Assembly: GCA_036260935.1 (NCBI GenBank)
Contig: DATALQ010000035.1
Span: 62,001-126,000, forward strand
Source: JAEYOM01 sp036260935
GTDB taxonomy: Bacteria > Bacillota > Clostridia > Acetivibrionales > DTU013
Reading direction: 5' to 3'
DNA: 64,000 nucleotides
In this document: positions 42,599 to 50,516 of the stretch, piece by piece
Numbering within the stretch: position 1 is the first letter of the stretch
Layout of the letters: every line of letters starts with the position of its first letter
Position numbers and translations under genes: made by a program
Notes under the pieces: generated by a model
Seen by the model: only the letters and a program-made list of their open reading frames with translations
Database searches by the model: none
What the model was told of the DNA's origin: nothing

Positions 42599-43723
42599 AT
42601 GTTTAAGAACATTTTGATCATATCATCCGATGTGACAGGGCACGGCCATAAAAGTATTACCGAATCCCTTCTGGAGCAGCTTAAAAACTACCCCGAAACT
42701 AATGTAAAAGTGGTGGACGGTTTCGCACTGGGCGGAAATATCGGGCTTCGTGCAGGCAAAATGTACGGTTCGATCACACGTACCTCAAAGGACGTCTGGA
42801 AGAGGATATGGGACATTACTGTAAAAAGGCCTTCGTTGATCATAGAATTGAGCGAGCTTGCCATTTATGACCGTTTTGTAAGGCTGCTTCAGGAAATGCA
42901 GCCCGATATCATAATTTCTACGCACCCAAATTATAACGCCTCGGTGACGAACATACTCGCAAGGATCAATTACAATGTACCCATGATCGCAGTAGTTGCC
43001 GATCCGGTAACGATAAGCCCCCTGTGGTGCAACCCGCAGGCCGATTATACCATCTGCCCTACCGAGGAGGCAGAGGAAGTCTGCATTAAATGCGGAGTTC
43101 CGAAGGAGCGTGTCCGTATGTTCGGTTTCCCGGTAAGACAGAGGTTTACCGAGCACCTTTGCAGGCCTGAAAAATATAACGGCGGCGCGGCTGATACCGA
43201 TTATCCCCTCCACTACCCTGTCAGGTTCATGATAATGAGCGGTGGCGAAGGTTCGGGCAACATGAGCAGGCTGGCTAAAATATTGCTGAAAAATTTCGAC
43301 TGCAGCGTAAAAATATTGTGCGGAAGAAACAAGCTAATGAAAAAGGCACTCGAACATACTCTACCCGAAAAATACAAAGACAGGATCGATATCCTCGGTT
43401 TTACAGAAAATGTACAGGATATAATGCTGTCGACAGACATAATGTTCACGCGAGCAAGTCCTAACACCATGATCGAGGCGGTAATGTGCAATGTCCCGCT
43501 GGTAATAACGGGGGCGCTTCCCGGCCAGGAGGAAGGCAATCCTGATTTTGCGGTTAAACATGGGCTGGGCGTCGTCTGCACTGAATCGAAAGAGCTGAAA
43601 TACGTCGTTTCAGGACTGCTTGCGGACAATTTCAAACAACTGAACGAAATAAAGAAAGCCCAGATCAAATACCGCAATCCATATGCCGCAAAGGACATAA
43701 CCGATTTCATTATGAATATTTAG
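42599..43723 (+). CDS. MGDG synthase-like diacylglycerol glycosyltransferase
   Basis: A 374-residue GT28-type glycosyltransferase like UgtP/YpfP and MurG. The N-terminal domain begins NILIISSDVTGHGHKSITES, the MGDG-synthase acceptor pattern, and the C-terminal domain has MIMSGGEGSGNMSRLAKILL and DIMFTRASPNTMIEAVMCNVP, the UDP-sugar site. It is expected at the inner face of the membrane, transferring glucose or galactose from UDP-sugar to diacylglycerol for glycolipid and lipoteichoic acid anchor synthesis. AAAGGAACG precedes the ATG. Co-directional with the FapA-like gene. Confidence 0.88.
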   Translation: MFKNILIISSDVTGHGHKSITESLLEQLKNYPETNVKVVDGFALGGNIGLRAGKMYGSITRTSKDVWKRIWDITVKRPSLIIELSELAIYDRFVRLLQEMQPDIIISTHPNYNASVTNILARINYNVPMIAVVADPVTISPLWCNPQADYTICPTEEAEEVCIKCGVPKERVRMFGFPVRQRFTEHLCRPEKYNGGAADTDYPLHYPVRFMIMSGGEGSGNMSRLAKILLKNFDCSVKILCGRNKLMKKALEHTLPEKYKDRIDILGFTENVQDIMLSTDIMFTRASPNTMIEAVMCNVPLVITGALPGQEEGNPDFAVKHGLGVVCTESKELKYVVSGLLADNFKQLNEIKKAQIKYRNPYAAKDITDFIMNI

Positions 43724-43754
43724 AAACGTTCTTCTTCCTTGGTTATTACTTCAA

Positions 43755-43784
43755 GTAATAAACCTATTGTTTTTTGGCACAATA
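43755..43784 (+). promoter_or_regulatory. Possible sigma-G-like promoter of the SASP gene
   Basis: GTAATA (43755-43760), 17 nt, CACAATA (43778-43784) loosely resemble the forespore consensus (TGAATA/CATACTA). The same stretch also contains a hairpin GGTTATTACTT/AAGTAATAAACC (43741-43764) plus T-run that may instead terminate the upstream gene. The assignment is weak. Confidence 0.25.
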
Positions 43785-43804
43785 GTAACTAAGGAGGTGA
43801 TAAA

Positions 43805-44008
43805 ATGGCAAACAACAGTAACAGCAGCAGAAATACAACTTCATTCGATCAGATGAAATATGAAATAGCAAATCAGGTCGGAGTAAACCTTAAACAGGGT
43901 TACAACGGTGATATCGCATCAAGGGATGCCGGCAAGATAGGTGGAAATATAGTAAAGAAGGTTTTTGAATCATACACCGGCAACAATTACGACATCAACA
44001 AGAAGTAA
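43805..44008 (+). CDS. Alpha/beta-type small acid-soluble spore protein
   Basis: A 67-residue SASP that coats spore DNA and protects it from damage. The core FDQMKYEIANQVGVNLKQG contains the germination protease site (E-IA) and is followed by ASRDAGKIGGNIVKKVFE, the second conserved SASP segment. The N-terminus is Asn/Ser-rich as usual. AAGGAGGTGATAAA precedes the ATG, a very strong site fitting an abundant protein. A strong bidirectional terminator follows, shared with a convergent coat protein gene. Confidence 0.95.
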   Translation: MANNSNSSRNTTSFDQMKYEIANQVGVNLKQGYNGDIASRDAGKIGGNIVKKVFESYTGNNYDINKK

Positions 44009-44025
44009 TGATAATAACAAAAAAA

Positions 44026-44053
44026 GCAGGCGGTTTTTCCACCTGCTTTTTTT
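44026..44053 (+). terminator. Bidirectional terminator between SASP and coat protein genes
   Basis: GCAGGCGG (44026-44033) pairs with CCACCTGC (44039-44046) around TTTTT, one wobble or mismatch, with seven T after and six A before. It serves both convergent genes. Confidence 0.9.
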
Positions 44054-44061
44054 GTTGCTTT

Positions 44062-44337
44062 TTACATAACATTTATGGATGACTGTATCTTGCTGACTTC
44101 CTGTTTTGCATTTGTAAGCTCCTGCTGGCTAGCCTGCTGTGTTGTATACCAGCCTTTGGATGTCATCATGTCGAATATGTTTTTCTGGTGCTGGAAAGTC
44201 CTGTTCAGTATTCCGGAGCAATCATTTCTCAGGCTCTGGTCCGAGCTTTCGAGGATCAGGTTCGTCAATGAAGATGCGCAAAGCTTATGCTCATTCAATA
44301 AAGTCTGCATTATCTCTTTGTCGGTGAACTTGTTCAT
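44062..44337 (-). CDS. CotF-family spore coat protein
   Basis: A 91-residue helical protein of the coat F (ferritin-like) family. Recognised by TDKEIMQTLLNEHKLCASSL at the N-terminus and FQHQKNIFDMMTSKGWY, where the Gln/His/Tyr pattern and GWY ending are typical, followed by a QQ-rich region and a C-terminal helix. It would be deposited in the spore coat. AGGAGG precedes the ATG. A second, shorter related-looking gene lies 10 nt upstream on the same strand. Confidence 0.85.
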   Translation of the reverse strand: MNKFTDKEIMQTLLNEHKLCASSLTNLILESSDQSLRNDCSGILNRTFQHQKNIFDMMTSKGWYTTQQASQQELTNAKQEVSKIQSSINVM

Positions 44338-44347
44338 TTTTTACCTC

Positions 44348-44545
44348 CTATTGTACAGCTGTAGTGTTGATATGTTTGATCATGGTCTGCATATCCTGCT
44401 GATGCTCTTTTGCCATACTCTGGCAAAGGCCCTTTACCTGTGCGTCCGTTGCCATATCGGCGCAGGTTTGCAGGAATTTGATCGAGTTTTCGGCCATTTT
44501 GATGTCGTCCTGGACCAGCAATAACTCTTTTGTTGTCAGTGACAT
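44348..44545 (-). CDS. Small CotF-like helical protein
   Basis: A 65-residue protein with two predicted helices (LTTKELLLVQDDIKMAENSI and AQVKGLCQSMAKEHQQDMQT). Its helix pattern and the KEHQQDMQTM segment resemble one half of a CotF-like four-helix unit; together with the 91-residue neighbour it could make a coat protein pair. GGAGGGATTTT precedes the ATG. Likely the first gene of a two-gene sporulation unit. Confidence 0.7.
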   Translation of the reverse strand: MSLTTKELLLVQDDIKMAENSIKFLQTCADMATDAQVKGLCQSMAKEHQQDMQTMIKHINTTAVQ

Positions 44546-44675
44546 AAAATCCCTCCTTCATTAGGTTTCCAGCATAGCTTTTAACACTGGACCGCTTATT
44601 ATTCAAAATTAGAAATATTTATACTTTTATCTGAGTTTGTATTATAATAGTCTTTATCTGAATTGAGGTATTGAT

Positions 44676-46052
44676 ATGAAACTGGATTTATTAAAAACAA
44701 AATTAAAAAACATTTTTAATTTCAGGCCGACTGTGCTGATAGTTTTAAGCTTCTTTCTTTTGATATGCCTTGGCACACTGCTGCTCATGCTGCCTATCGC
44801 ATCCAGGGACGGCAAAGGTACAAATCTGCTCGACGCTTTATTCACTTCAACATCCGCCTCCTGTGTCACAGGTCTTATCGTAGCCGATACTTACCAGCAC
44901 TGGACGACCTTTGGGCAGATAGTGATCATATCGCTCATACAAATCGGCGGGCTTGGCATTATTACCTTTGCGACCTTCTTCTATTCCCTGCTCGGTAAAA
45001 AATTCAGGATCAGGAGCATGGTACTCGCACAGGAATCCATCAGCTTTTACTCTTTTCAAGGGATAACCAAGCTCATAAAGAACGTTATGCTGGTAACCTT
45101 GAGTACGGAATTGATAGGAGCGCTGCTTTTATCCATCCGTTTTGTACCTGAATACGGCCTCAAGGGGTTCTACCTGGGAATCTTTCATTCAATTGCCTCC
45201 TTCTGCAATGCCGGCTTCGATTTGATGAGCATTTCCGGCAAGGGTCAATTTGTTAGTCTTTTATACTACAACAACGATCCCCTTGTCATTTACACAATTG
45301 CATCTCTTATAACAATGGGCGGTCTCGGCTTTGTCGTATGGAAGGATTTATACGATTACAGGAGAAACAAGAACCTGTTGCTGCATACAAAACTGGTTAT
45401 TACTATAGTTCCTATATTGATTATACTGGGAGCAATTATATTTTTCCTGCTTGAATACAATAACCCCGCTACTTTGGGCAAGCTTGACCTGGCTGGAAAG
45501 GTCAACGCTTCAATATTTCAATCCGTAACCCCCAGGACAGCCGGCTTCAATTCGATAGACCAGAATGCAATGAGCGATCTCTCCAAGCTTACTACGATTT
45601 TACTGATGTTTATCGGCGCTGCGCCGGGATCGACCGGAGGCGGCGTTAAAGTAACGACCTTTGGTATAGTAATGATAGCCATACTTTCACAACTCACCGG
45701 TTCGGATGATATAGTGGTGTTCAAAAGGCGCATATCGTTCCCAACTATAATAAAAGCGCTGACAATCATAGGTTTCAGTGCGATGCTCGTACTGGTAGTA
45801 ACGGTAATCATGGTTCTGTTGGAAGGACGGCCGATGATAAACGTTCTGTTCGAGGTAGTGTCGGCATTCGGCACGGTAGGTCTTACAACAGGCATGACTC
45901 CCTACCTCCATCCTGTCAGCAAGCTGCTGCTGATATTGATGATGTTCCTGGGAAGAGTCGGGCCCGTCACATTCGCACTGGCGCTAACGATGATATCCCA
46001 CAAAAACAATACCGATATCGTGTATCCCGAAGGCAAGGTAATAGTTGGCTGA
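44676..46052 (+). CDS. TrkH/KtrB-family potassium transporter membrane subunit
   Basis: A 458-residue polytopic K+ transporter. The four pore loops with selectivity residues are visible: STSASCVTGLIVAD, SIASFCNAGFDLMS, SVTPRTAGFNSID and SAFGTVGLTTGMTP, each with the conserved glycine. Gating near the third repeat (FIGAAPGSTGGGVKVTTFG) is the family intramembrane loop. Such subunits need a TrkA/KtrA ring; two TrkA-like genes lie just downstream on the other strand. GAGGTATTGAT precedes the ATG. Confidence 0.93.
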   Translation: MKLDLLKTKLKNIFNFRPTVLIVLSFFLLICLGTLLLMLPIASRDGKGTNLLDALFTSTSASCVTGLIVADTYQHWTTFGQIVIISLIQIGGLGIITFATFFYSLLGKKFRIRSMVLAQESISFYSFQGITKLIKNVMLVTLSTELIGALLLSIRFVPEYGLKGFYLGIFHSIASFCNAGFDLMSISGKGQFVSLLYYNNDPLVIYTIASLITMGGLGFVVWKDLYDYRRNKNLLLHTKLVITIVPILIILGAIIFFLLEYNNPATLGKLDLAGKVNASIFQSVTPRTAGFNSIDQNAMSDLSKLTTILLMFIGAAPGSTGGGVKVTTFGIVMIAILSQLTGSDDIVVFKRRISFPTIIKALTIIGFSAMLVLVVTVIMVLLEGRPMINVLFEVVSAFGTVGLTTGMTPYLHPVSKLLLILMMFLGRVGPVTFALALTMISHKNNTDIVYPEGKVIVG

Positions 46053-46087
46053 CGTAATAGTTATCAAATGAAACGTACAAATTCAAA

Positions 46088-46113
46088 AGCACCCGAATTA
46101 ACAACGGGTGCTT
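46088..46113. terminator. Bidirectional terminator between trkH and trkA genes
   Basis: AAGCACCCG (46088-46095 region) pairs with CGGGTGCTT (46105-46113); T-rich tract only moderate on each side. It separates two convergent genes. Confidence 0.7.
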
Positions 46114-46146
46114 CTCTATTTCCGGCAGGTTTTACATGTAGATGGT

Positions 46147-46800
46147 TTAGAGGAAGAAGTCCTTCAATCTCTCCTGATCTTCACTTGAAGAAGCGGCTAT
46201 TATATAATCACCTTTTTGCAGCACAGTTTGTCCGTTGGGTATGAATACGTCATCATCCCTTATGATGGAGATGAGCAGGCTGTTGGTCGGCAATTTCAGA
46301 TCCATAAGCTTCTTTCCGCATGCTATCGAATCCTCATGCAGTTCGATTTCATTAAGTGTTATCTTACCGTTTTTCAGTTTGATCAACGTCCTGATACCGA
46401 TGTAGTCGATTTCCTGCTCTATAAGTTCAGCCATCATGGAGGTGCTGCTTACGGCAATGTCTACGCCGAGTTTCTTGAAGACCTCGATATTCTTCGGGTT
46501 GTTTACCCTCGCTATGGTCTTTTTTATGTAGAAGTTATTCTTTGCCAGCTGGCATGCGATCAGGTTGTCCTCGTCCCTACCCGTCGTTGCCACAAATATG
46601 TCCGCCCTCGATGCATCCACTTCCTGGAGCTTGTCGATCGCCGTACCGTCCCCGTTACAAACCCTGATATACAGTTGGTTGGCGAGCTTCTCGCAGAGAT
46701 CCGCCTGGGGTTCTATAACTACTACCTCATGCTTGTATGATAAAAGTGTTTTTGCCAGATAATAACCTACTTTTCCGCCGCCTGCTATTACGATATACAT
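46147..46800 (-). CDS. TrkA/KtrA-type K+ uptake regulatory protein 1
   Basis: A 217-residue cytoplasmic RCK protein. Residues 1-130 form the NAD-binding RCK_N domain (YIVIAGGGKVGYYLAKTLLS, VVVIEPQADLCEKLAN, DGTAIDKLQEVDASRADIFV) and residues about 140-217 the TrkA_C domain (KLPTNSLLISIIRDDDVFIP, GDYIIAASSSEDQERLKDFF). It gates the TrkH channel in response to nucleotide. GGAGGGGTCATTC precedes the ATG. A duplicated 42-bp hairpin element lies between this gene and the second trkA gene upstream. Confidence 0.92.
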   Translation of the reverse strand: MYIVIAGGGKVGYYLAKTLLSYKHEVVVIEPQADLCEKLANQLYIRVCNGDGTAIDKLQEVDASRADIFVATTGRDEDNLIACQLAKNNFYIKKTIARVNNPKNIEVFKKLGVDIAVSSTSMMAELIEQEIDYIGIRTLIKLKNGKITLNEIELHEDSIACGKKLMDLKLPTNSLLISIIRDDDVFIPNGQTVLQKGDYIIAASSSEDQERLKDFFL

Positions 46801-46870
46801 GAATGACCCCTCCCTTAGGCATCGTTAAAAAATAACTTCCGCAAATCATTTATGGGGAACTGCACTAACC

Positions 46871-46954
46871 AGGCTGCATGGGCGAGCAGCATACGCAGTA
46901 TGCGACCAGCCCAGGCTGCATGGGCGAGCAGCAAGCGAAGCTTGCGACCAGCCC
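46871..46954. repeat. Two tandem 42-bp hairpin units with compensatory stem changes
   Basis: Units 46871-46912 and 46913-46954 share AGGCTGCATGGGCGAGCAGC at the start and GCGACCAGCCC at the end. The centre is a hairpin: CATAC-GCA-GTATG in the first, CAAGC-GAA-GCTTG in the second. Both stem strands changed together, so pairing is kept. An outer GGCTG/CAGCC pairing can close each unit. It lies in the 5' region of the first trkA gene (minus strand). Confidence 0.9.
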
Positions 46955-46971
46955 GCTTCATTCCCCGAGCC

Positions 46972-47589
46972 TTAACGTGTCAGATACGCAACGATGATGC
47001 TGTCGTCCGTACTCAGTCTTATGCCCGGATTCGGAAAGCTGAACGCCCCGTTATGCACCACTCCGAAGATATAACTATCCTTCATCAGCTTGACCGCACT
47101 TAGCTTTTTTCCGTTATACCCGGATTTTACCGGTTCCCTTTTAAATGTGAACGCCTCCCCGGAAATAGCATGATGAGACGTGTTTTCAGACTCGCCCAGT
47201 ATTTTGGATCTCAATACGTCGACCGTAAGATTTGTCGGGCAGATCGTGTTCAGACCGAACTGGTGAAATACGTGTTCACGCTCGGGATTATATATCCTGG
47301 CTATAACCCTCGGCACCTTGAAAATTTCCTTTGCGACCTGACAGGCCATTATGTTCACATTGTCGTCGGGAGTCACAGCCGCAAAAGCATCCGCGTTCTC
47401 AATTCCTGCCTGCTTCAGAACATCCTGATCAATCGGGACACCGGTTACAGTTATACCTTTAAAATCATGTCTCAATGCCTTGAATTCATTTTTGTCATTA
47501 GAAACGACGACTACATCATGCCCATCGTCGGCCAGCGCATGGGCAAACTTGGAACCCACCTTGCCGCAGCCGATTATTATTATATTCAT
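46972..47589 (-). CDS. TrkA/KtrA-type K+ uptake regulatory protein 2
   Basis: A 205-residue RCK protein related to but clearly diverged from its neighbour. RCK_N: NIIIIGCGKVGSKFAHALAD, VVVSNDKNEFKALRHDF, then FAAVTPDDNVNIMACQVAKE. The TrkA_C part is short (SAVKLMKDSYIFGVVHNGAF, TDDSIIVAYLTR). The glycine motif has GCGKVGS, typical for NAD(H) binding. It may form a hetero-ring with the other TrkA or have its own target. GGGGCTTAATGT precedes the ATG. Confidence 0.9.
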   Translation of the reverse strand: MNIIIIGCGKVGSKFAHALADDGHDVVVVSNDKNEFKALRHDFKGITVTGVPIDQDVLKQAGIENADAFAAVTPDDNVNIMACQVAKEIFKVPRVIARIYNPEREHVFHQFGLNTICPTNLTVDVLRSKILGESENTSHHAISGEAFTFKREPVKSGYNGKKLSAVKLMKDSYIFGVVHNGAFSFPNPGIRLSTDDSIIVAYLTR

Positions 47590-47658
47590 ACATTAAGCCC
47601 CCACAAAAAAGAGTTAAAGTTTCTGCGCCGAAAAGTATGCCCAATGCTTTAGCGTCGA

Positions 47659-47702
47659 AAGGGGGACATGCCTTATAGTGGTATCTTAAGGTGTGTCCCC
47701 TT
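47659..47702. repeat. Long imperfect palindrome (REP-like)
   Basis: AAGGGGGACA and TGTCCCCTT form the base; inner CCTTA/TAAGG and two G-U pairs allow about 14 continuous pairs in RNA with a TAGTGGTATCT loop. It lies in the 257-nt gap between the second trkA gene and the divergent DUF421 gene. No T-run suits a terminator. The rest of that gap shows nothing I can assign. Confidence 0.65.
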
Positions 47703-47845
47703 ACTTATTATACCCGCTCCAGTTTATTTTGCAATGTAAACTTTCAGTATCTGGAAGGCAGTGAAAAAACCGCTTTGAATAACTGAATATCGCACAGTAA
47801 AGAATAATTATGTTTATTGCAAATTGAATTTACAGGAGAAATAAT

Positions 47846-48535
47846 ATGCTGGTTGTATTTGTAAGAGCGCTCGTTTTGTACCTGATCGTAGTAATAGTGA
47901 TGAGAGTGATGGGCAAAAGGCAGATAGGACAGCTGCAGCCCTTTGAACTTGCTATAGCCATCATGATATCCGAATTGGCCGCAGTACCGATGCAAAACAC
48001 AGGTATCCCTCTGGTCAACGGAATCATACCGATACTTACGCTGCTCATAGCGCAGCTGCTGATGTCCTTCCTTACGCTGAAAAGTATAAGGGCCAGGTCG
48101 ATTATCTGCGGCAAACCTACCATACTTATAGAAAAAGGCAAAATAAAAGAAGAAGAGCTCAGGAAAGAACTGTATACCTTGAACGACTTGCTTGAACAAC
48201 TGAGGATCAAGGATTACCCCAATATTACGGATATCGAATATGCGATACTCGAAACCAATGGTCAGCTTAGCGTTATACCGAAGTCCCAGAAAAGGCCTCT
48301 TAACCCCGCAGACATGAATATAAAGACCGATTACGAGGGCATAACTGTCGACGTTATAATAGACGGACACATCATGACAAACAACCTGGATGCTATCGGC
48401 AAAGACAGGCAGTGGCTCATACAGGAGATCAGGAAGCAGCATTACGACGACCCCTCCGGGATACTCCTGGCCTGCGTCGACCCCGCAGGAAAACTTTCTG
48501 TACAGGCCAGATCCGACGGAGGTGGAAGACGATGA
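47846..48535 (+). CDS. DUF421 (YetF-like) membrane protein
   Basis: A 229-residue protein of the YetF/YdfR family. Three N-terminal helices include VRALVLYLIVVIVMRVMGKR and IPILTLLIAQLLMSFL, with MGKRQIGQLQPFELAIAIMI the family signature. A cytoplasmic DUF421 domain follows (ILIEKGKIKEEELRKELYTL and DIEYAILETNGQLSV). In spore-formers many members are expressed in the forespore; function is unclear. AGGAGA precedes the ATG. The downstream gene overlaps by ATGA, so they are coupled. Confidence 0.88.
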   Translation: MLVVFVRALVLYLIVVIVMRVMGKRQIGQLQPFELAIAIMISELAAVPMQNTGIPLVNGIIPILTLLIAQLLMSFLTLKSIRARSIICGKPTILIEKGKIKEEELRKELYTLNDLLEQLRIKDYPNITDIEYAILETNGQLSVIPKSQKRPLNPADMNIKTDYEGITVDVIIDGHIMTNNLDAIGKDRQWLIQEIRKQHYDDPSGILLACVDPAGKLSVQARSDGGGRR

Positions 48536-48936
48536 ATATGCGGCGCAAAGCAACAATCAGAATACTCGGATCCATAATTGGACTGACGCTGATAATAGTC
48601 ATATTGAGCGTATTCTCACAGAGGTTTCTCTATAACGGTTCACAGCAAATGAAACAGTCATTGGATTCCGTTGAAACAAGCGTCGGGTCGAATAACTGGA
48701 CCCAGGCCGATACCCAGCTTACGCAGATGATAAGCTCCTGGTCGGGCGTGAAAGGCTTCTGGTCTGCTCTGATAGATCACCAGGAGATAGATAATATAGA
48801 CGAAACCCTCGCCCGCCTTCAAATGTTCATAAAGGGCAAGGATAACGCAAGCGCGCTCGCAGAAGCAGCCGCGCTGAAAAAATTCATAATTCACATACCG
48901 GAAAAGGAAAAACCCAGTATGGAGAATATATTTTAA
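48532..48936 (+). CDS. DUF4363-like membrane-anchored protein
   Basis: A 134-residue protein: basic start (MNMRRKATIRI), one helix (LGSIIGLTLIIVILSVFS) and an outer helical domain (MKQSLDSVETSVGSNNWTQ, WSALIDHQEIDNIDETLARL). The pairing with DUF421 by an ATGA overlap and the SxxxGSNNWTQA pattern fit DUF4363, usually found beside YetF-like genes in Clostridia. CGGAGGTGG lies 6 nt upstream. Likely forms a complex with its neighbour at the membrane (inference). Confidence 0.8.
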   Translation: MNMRRKATIRILGSIIGLTLIIVILSVFSQRFLYNGSQQMKQSLDSVETSVGSNNWTQADTQLTQMISSWSGVKGFWSALIDHQEIDNIDETLARLQMFIKGKDNASALAEAAALKKFIIHIPEKEKPSMENIF

Positions 48937-48967
48937 AGCAAACCGTCGGGGCATTATGTCCGATATT

Positions 48968-49768
48968 CTATTTCAGCTGGCTTTGCCTCATTGCCTCAAA
49001 CATCATTATGCCGGCTGCAACAGACGCATTTAACGATTCAGCGCGGCCTGCCATCGGTATTTTAACGAGCAGGTCGGCTTTTGCTGCTGTTTCGCCGCTT
49101 ATTCCCCCGGCCTCGCTGCCTATTATCAATGCAGTATTTCCTGACATATCGGCTTCATAGATGCTTACCGAACCCTCGAGGTGCGATGCGCAAAGCAGGA
49201 AGCCTTTCTGCTTTACAAGCTGCATCATTTCGGTTATACTTCCTCCGTAACAGACCGGCAGGTGGAATATCGAGCCCATGGTGGAACGAAGCACTTTGGG
49301 ATTGTAAATATCGGTACAGCCGTCCGATACGACTACTCCCGCACATCCCGCCGCATCTGCCGTCCTTATTATAGTGCCCATATTGCCCGGGTCACGTATA
49401 TTGTCGAGCAGCACAAGCAAGCCTTTCCCCAGGTCGGTCTCTCGAAGCAGTATCCTTTTCAGTTCGAGCACGGCCAGTATCCCCTGGGGATTCTGTGTAT
49501 CGGCAAGCGTGTCGAATAGACTGTCCGGGACTTCGTAACAGGTAATCCCCTTACTGTCTGCCGCGCTGATAAATTCCCGCGACACGTCGTCAGCTAAAAA
49601 AGACTCCGATAATACTATGTACCGCAAACCCGCATTTTCTCTGAGCGCTTCCATAACAAACCTGGTTCCTTCAATAAAGAACAGGCCATTTTCTTCCCTG
49701 CTGTTTTTGTTTTTCAGAGAACGTATTTCTTTTATTACAGGATTGCTGCTGGAAGTCAGCCTAGTCAT
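48968..49768 (-). CDS. TrmH/SpoU-family RNA 2'-O-methyltransferase
   Basis: A 266-residue knotted methyltransferase that uses SAM to methylate ribose in rRNA or tRNA. The N-terminal substrate-binding part starts SSNPVIKEIRSLKNKNSREE; the SPOUT motifs are LLDNIRDPGNMGTIIRTADA, ALIIGSEAGGIS and VKIPMAGRAESLNASVAAGI. AAGGAG precedes the ATG. It is downstream of rplT with a hairpin between, a common gene order in Firmicutes where the enzyme acts on 23S rRNA or tRNA. Confidence 0.92.
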   Translation of the reverse strand: MTRLTSSSNPVIKEIRSLKNKNSREENGLFFIEGTRFVMEALRENAGLRYIVLSESFLADDVSREFISAADSKGITCYEVPDSLFDTLADTQNPQGILAVLELKRILLRETDLGKGLLVLLDNIRDPGNMGTIIRTADAAGCAGVVVSDGCTDIYNPKVLRSTMGSIFHLPVCYGGSITEMMQLVKQKGFLLCASHLEGSVSIYEADMSGNTALIIGSEAGGISGETAAKADLLVKIPMAGRAESLNASVAAGIMMFEAMRQSQLK

Positions 49769-49791
49769 ATTTTCTCCTTAAAATACAATAA

Positions 49792-49807
49792 GGGGCTTTT
49801 CAGCCCC
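49792..49807 (-). terminator. Weak terminator after rplT
   Basis: Minus strand GGGGCTGAAAAGCCCC with a TTATTGTATTTT tail. It would reduce read-through from the ribosomal operon into the RNA methyltransferase gene. Confidence 0.6.
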
Positions 49808-49828
49808 CTATCAGTCGAATTCATTTTA

Positions 49829-50179
49829 TTAAGCGTTCTTTACACTGTTGACGAGCTGAGCGAAGCCCTGCGCATCGTTTACAGCCATGTCGGCCAGAAC
49901 TTTCCTGTTCAGGTTGATGTCAGCCTTTTTGAGGCTGCTCATGAACCTGCTGTAGCTCATGCCGTTGATTCTTGCAGCAGCGTTGATTCTTGCGATCCAA
50001 AGTTGTCTGAAGTTCCTCTTCTTGGCTTTCCTATCCCTGTATGCATATGAGAGCGATTTCATGACTGCCTGATTGGCGATCCTGAAAAGCTTGCTCTTGC
50101 CTCCGAAATAACCCTTGGCCAACTTCAATATTTTCTTGTGCCTTGCACGTCTTCTTAATGCACCTTTGACTCTTGACAT
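49829..50179 (-). CDS. rplT: 50S ribosomal protein L20
   Basis: A 116-residue L20. The sequence is near canonical: RVKGALRRRARHKKILKLAK at the start, then GYFGGKSKLFRIANQAVMKS, AYRDRKAKKRNFRQLWIARI and AARINGMSYSRFMSSLKKA. L20 is a primary assembly protein of the large subunit and, in Firmicutes, represses its own operon by binding the leader mRNA. AGGAGGAAGAAT precedes the ATG. Last gene of infC-rpmI-rplT. Confidence 0.98.
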   Translation of the reverse strand: MSRVKGALRRRARHKKILKLAKGYFGGKSKLFRIANQAVMKSLSYAYRDRKAKKRNFRQLWIARINAAARINGMSYSRFMSSLKKADINLNRKVLADMAVNDAQGFAQLVNSVKNA

Positions 50180-50246
50180 ATTATTCTTCCTCCTTCATTG
50201 GATGTTTCAACGGAAATTCGCGCCAAAGGCGCTAAACATCCTGTCT

Positions 50247-50444
50247 CTACTTGTACGGTACAAGCATTTTAACTGTTGCTTCATTGGCAGAAGAAGCATA
50301 AGCTCCGAGCCTGTGGTGTTTCTTTGCCTTTTTTGCCTTCGATACGAGTCGGTGGCTTCTGAATGCATGATTCATCTTAACCTTGCCAGTGGCGGTTATT
50401 CTAAATCTTTTTTTAGACGCACTGTGCGTTTTAACCTTTGGCAT
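50247..50444 (-). CDS. rpmI: 50S ribosomal protein L35
   Basis: A 65-residue L35: PKVKTHSASKKRFRITATGK then VKMNHAFRSHRLVSKAKKAK. Residue content (KTH, KRF, TGKGK-like, HLL-like region replaced by RLVSKAKKAKKHHR) and length fit the family. AGGAGGAGTAAAT precedes the ATG. It lies between infC and rplT as is usual in bacteria. Confidence 0.97.
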   Translation of the reverse strand: MPKVKTHSASKKRFRITATGKVKMNHAFRSHRLVSKAKKAKKHHRLGAYASSANEATVKMLVPYK

Positions 50445-50516
50445 ATTTACTCCTCCTATTTTGTACTGTATCGCATCCGTAAATACCTGGGGTATCCCGG
50501 AATGCTATGAAAGGTC

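Noticed and set aside
46852..47103. Plus-strand frame with a repeated AAWASS-like peptide
   Set aside because: The repeat is simply the translation of the duplicated 42-bp hairpin units; no ribosome binding site, and the frame runs into the antisense of the second trkA gene.
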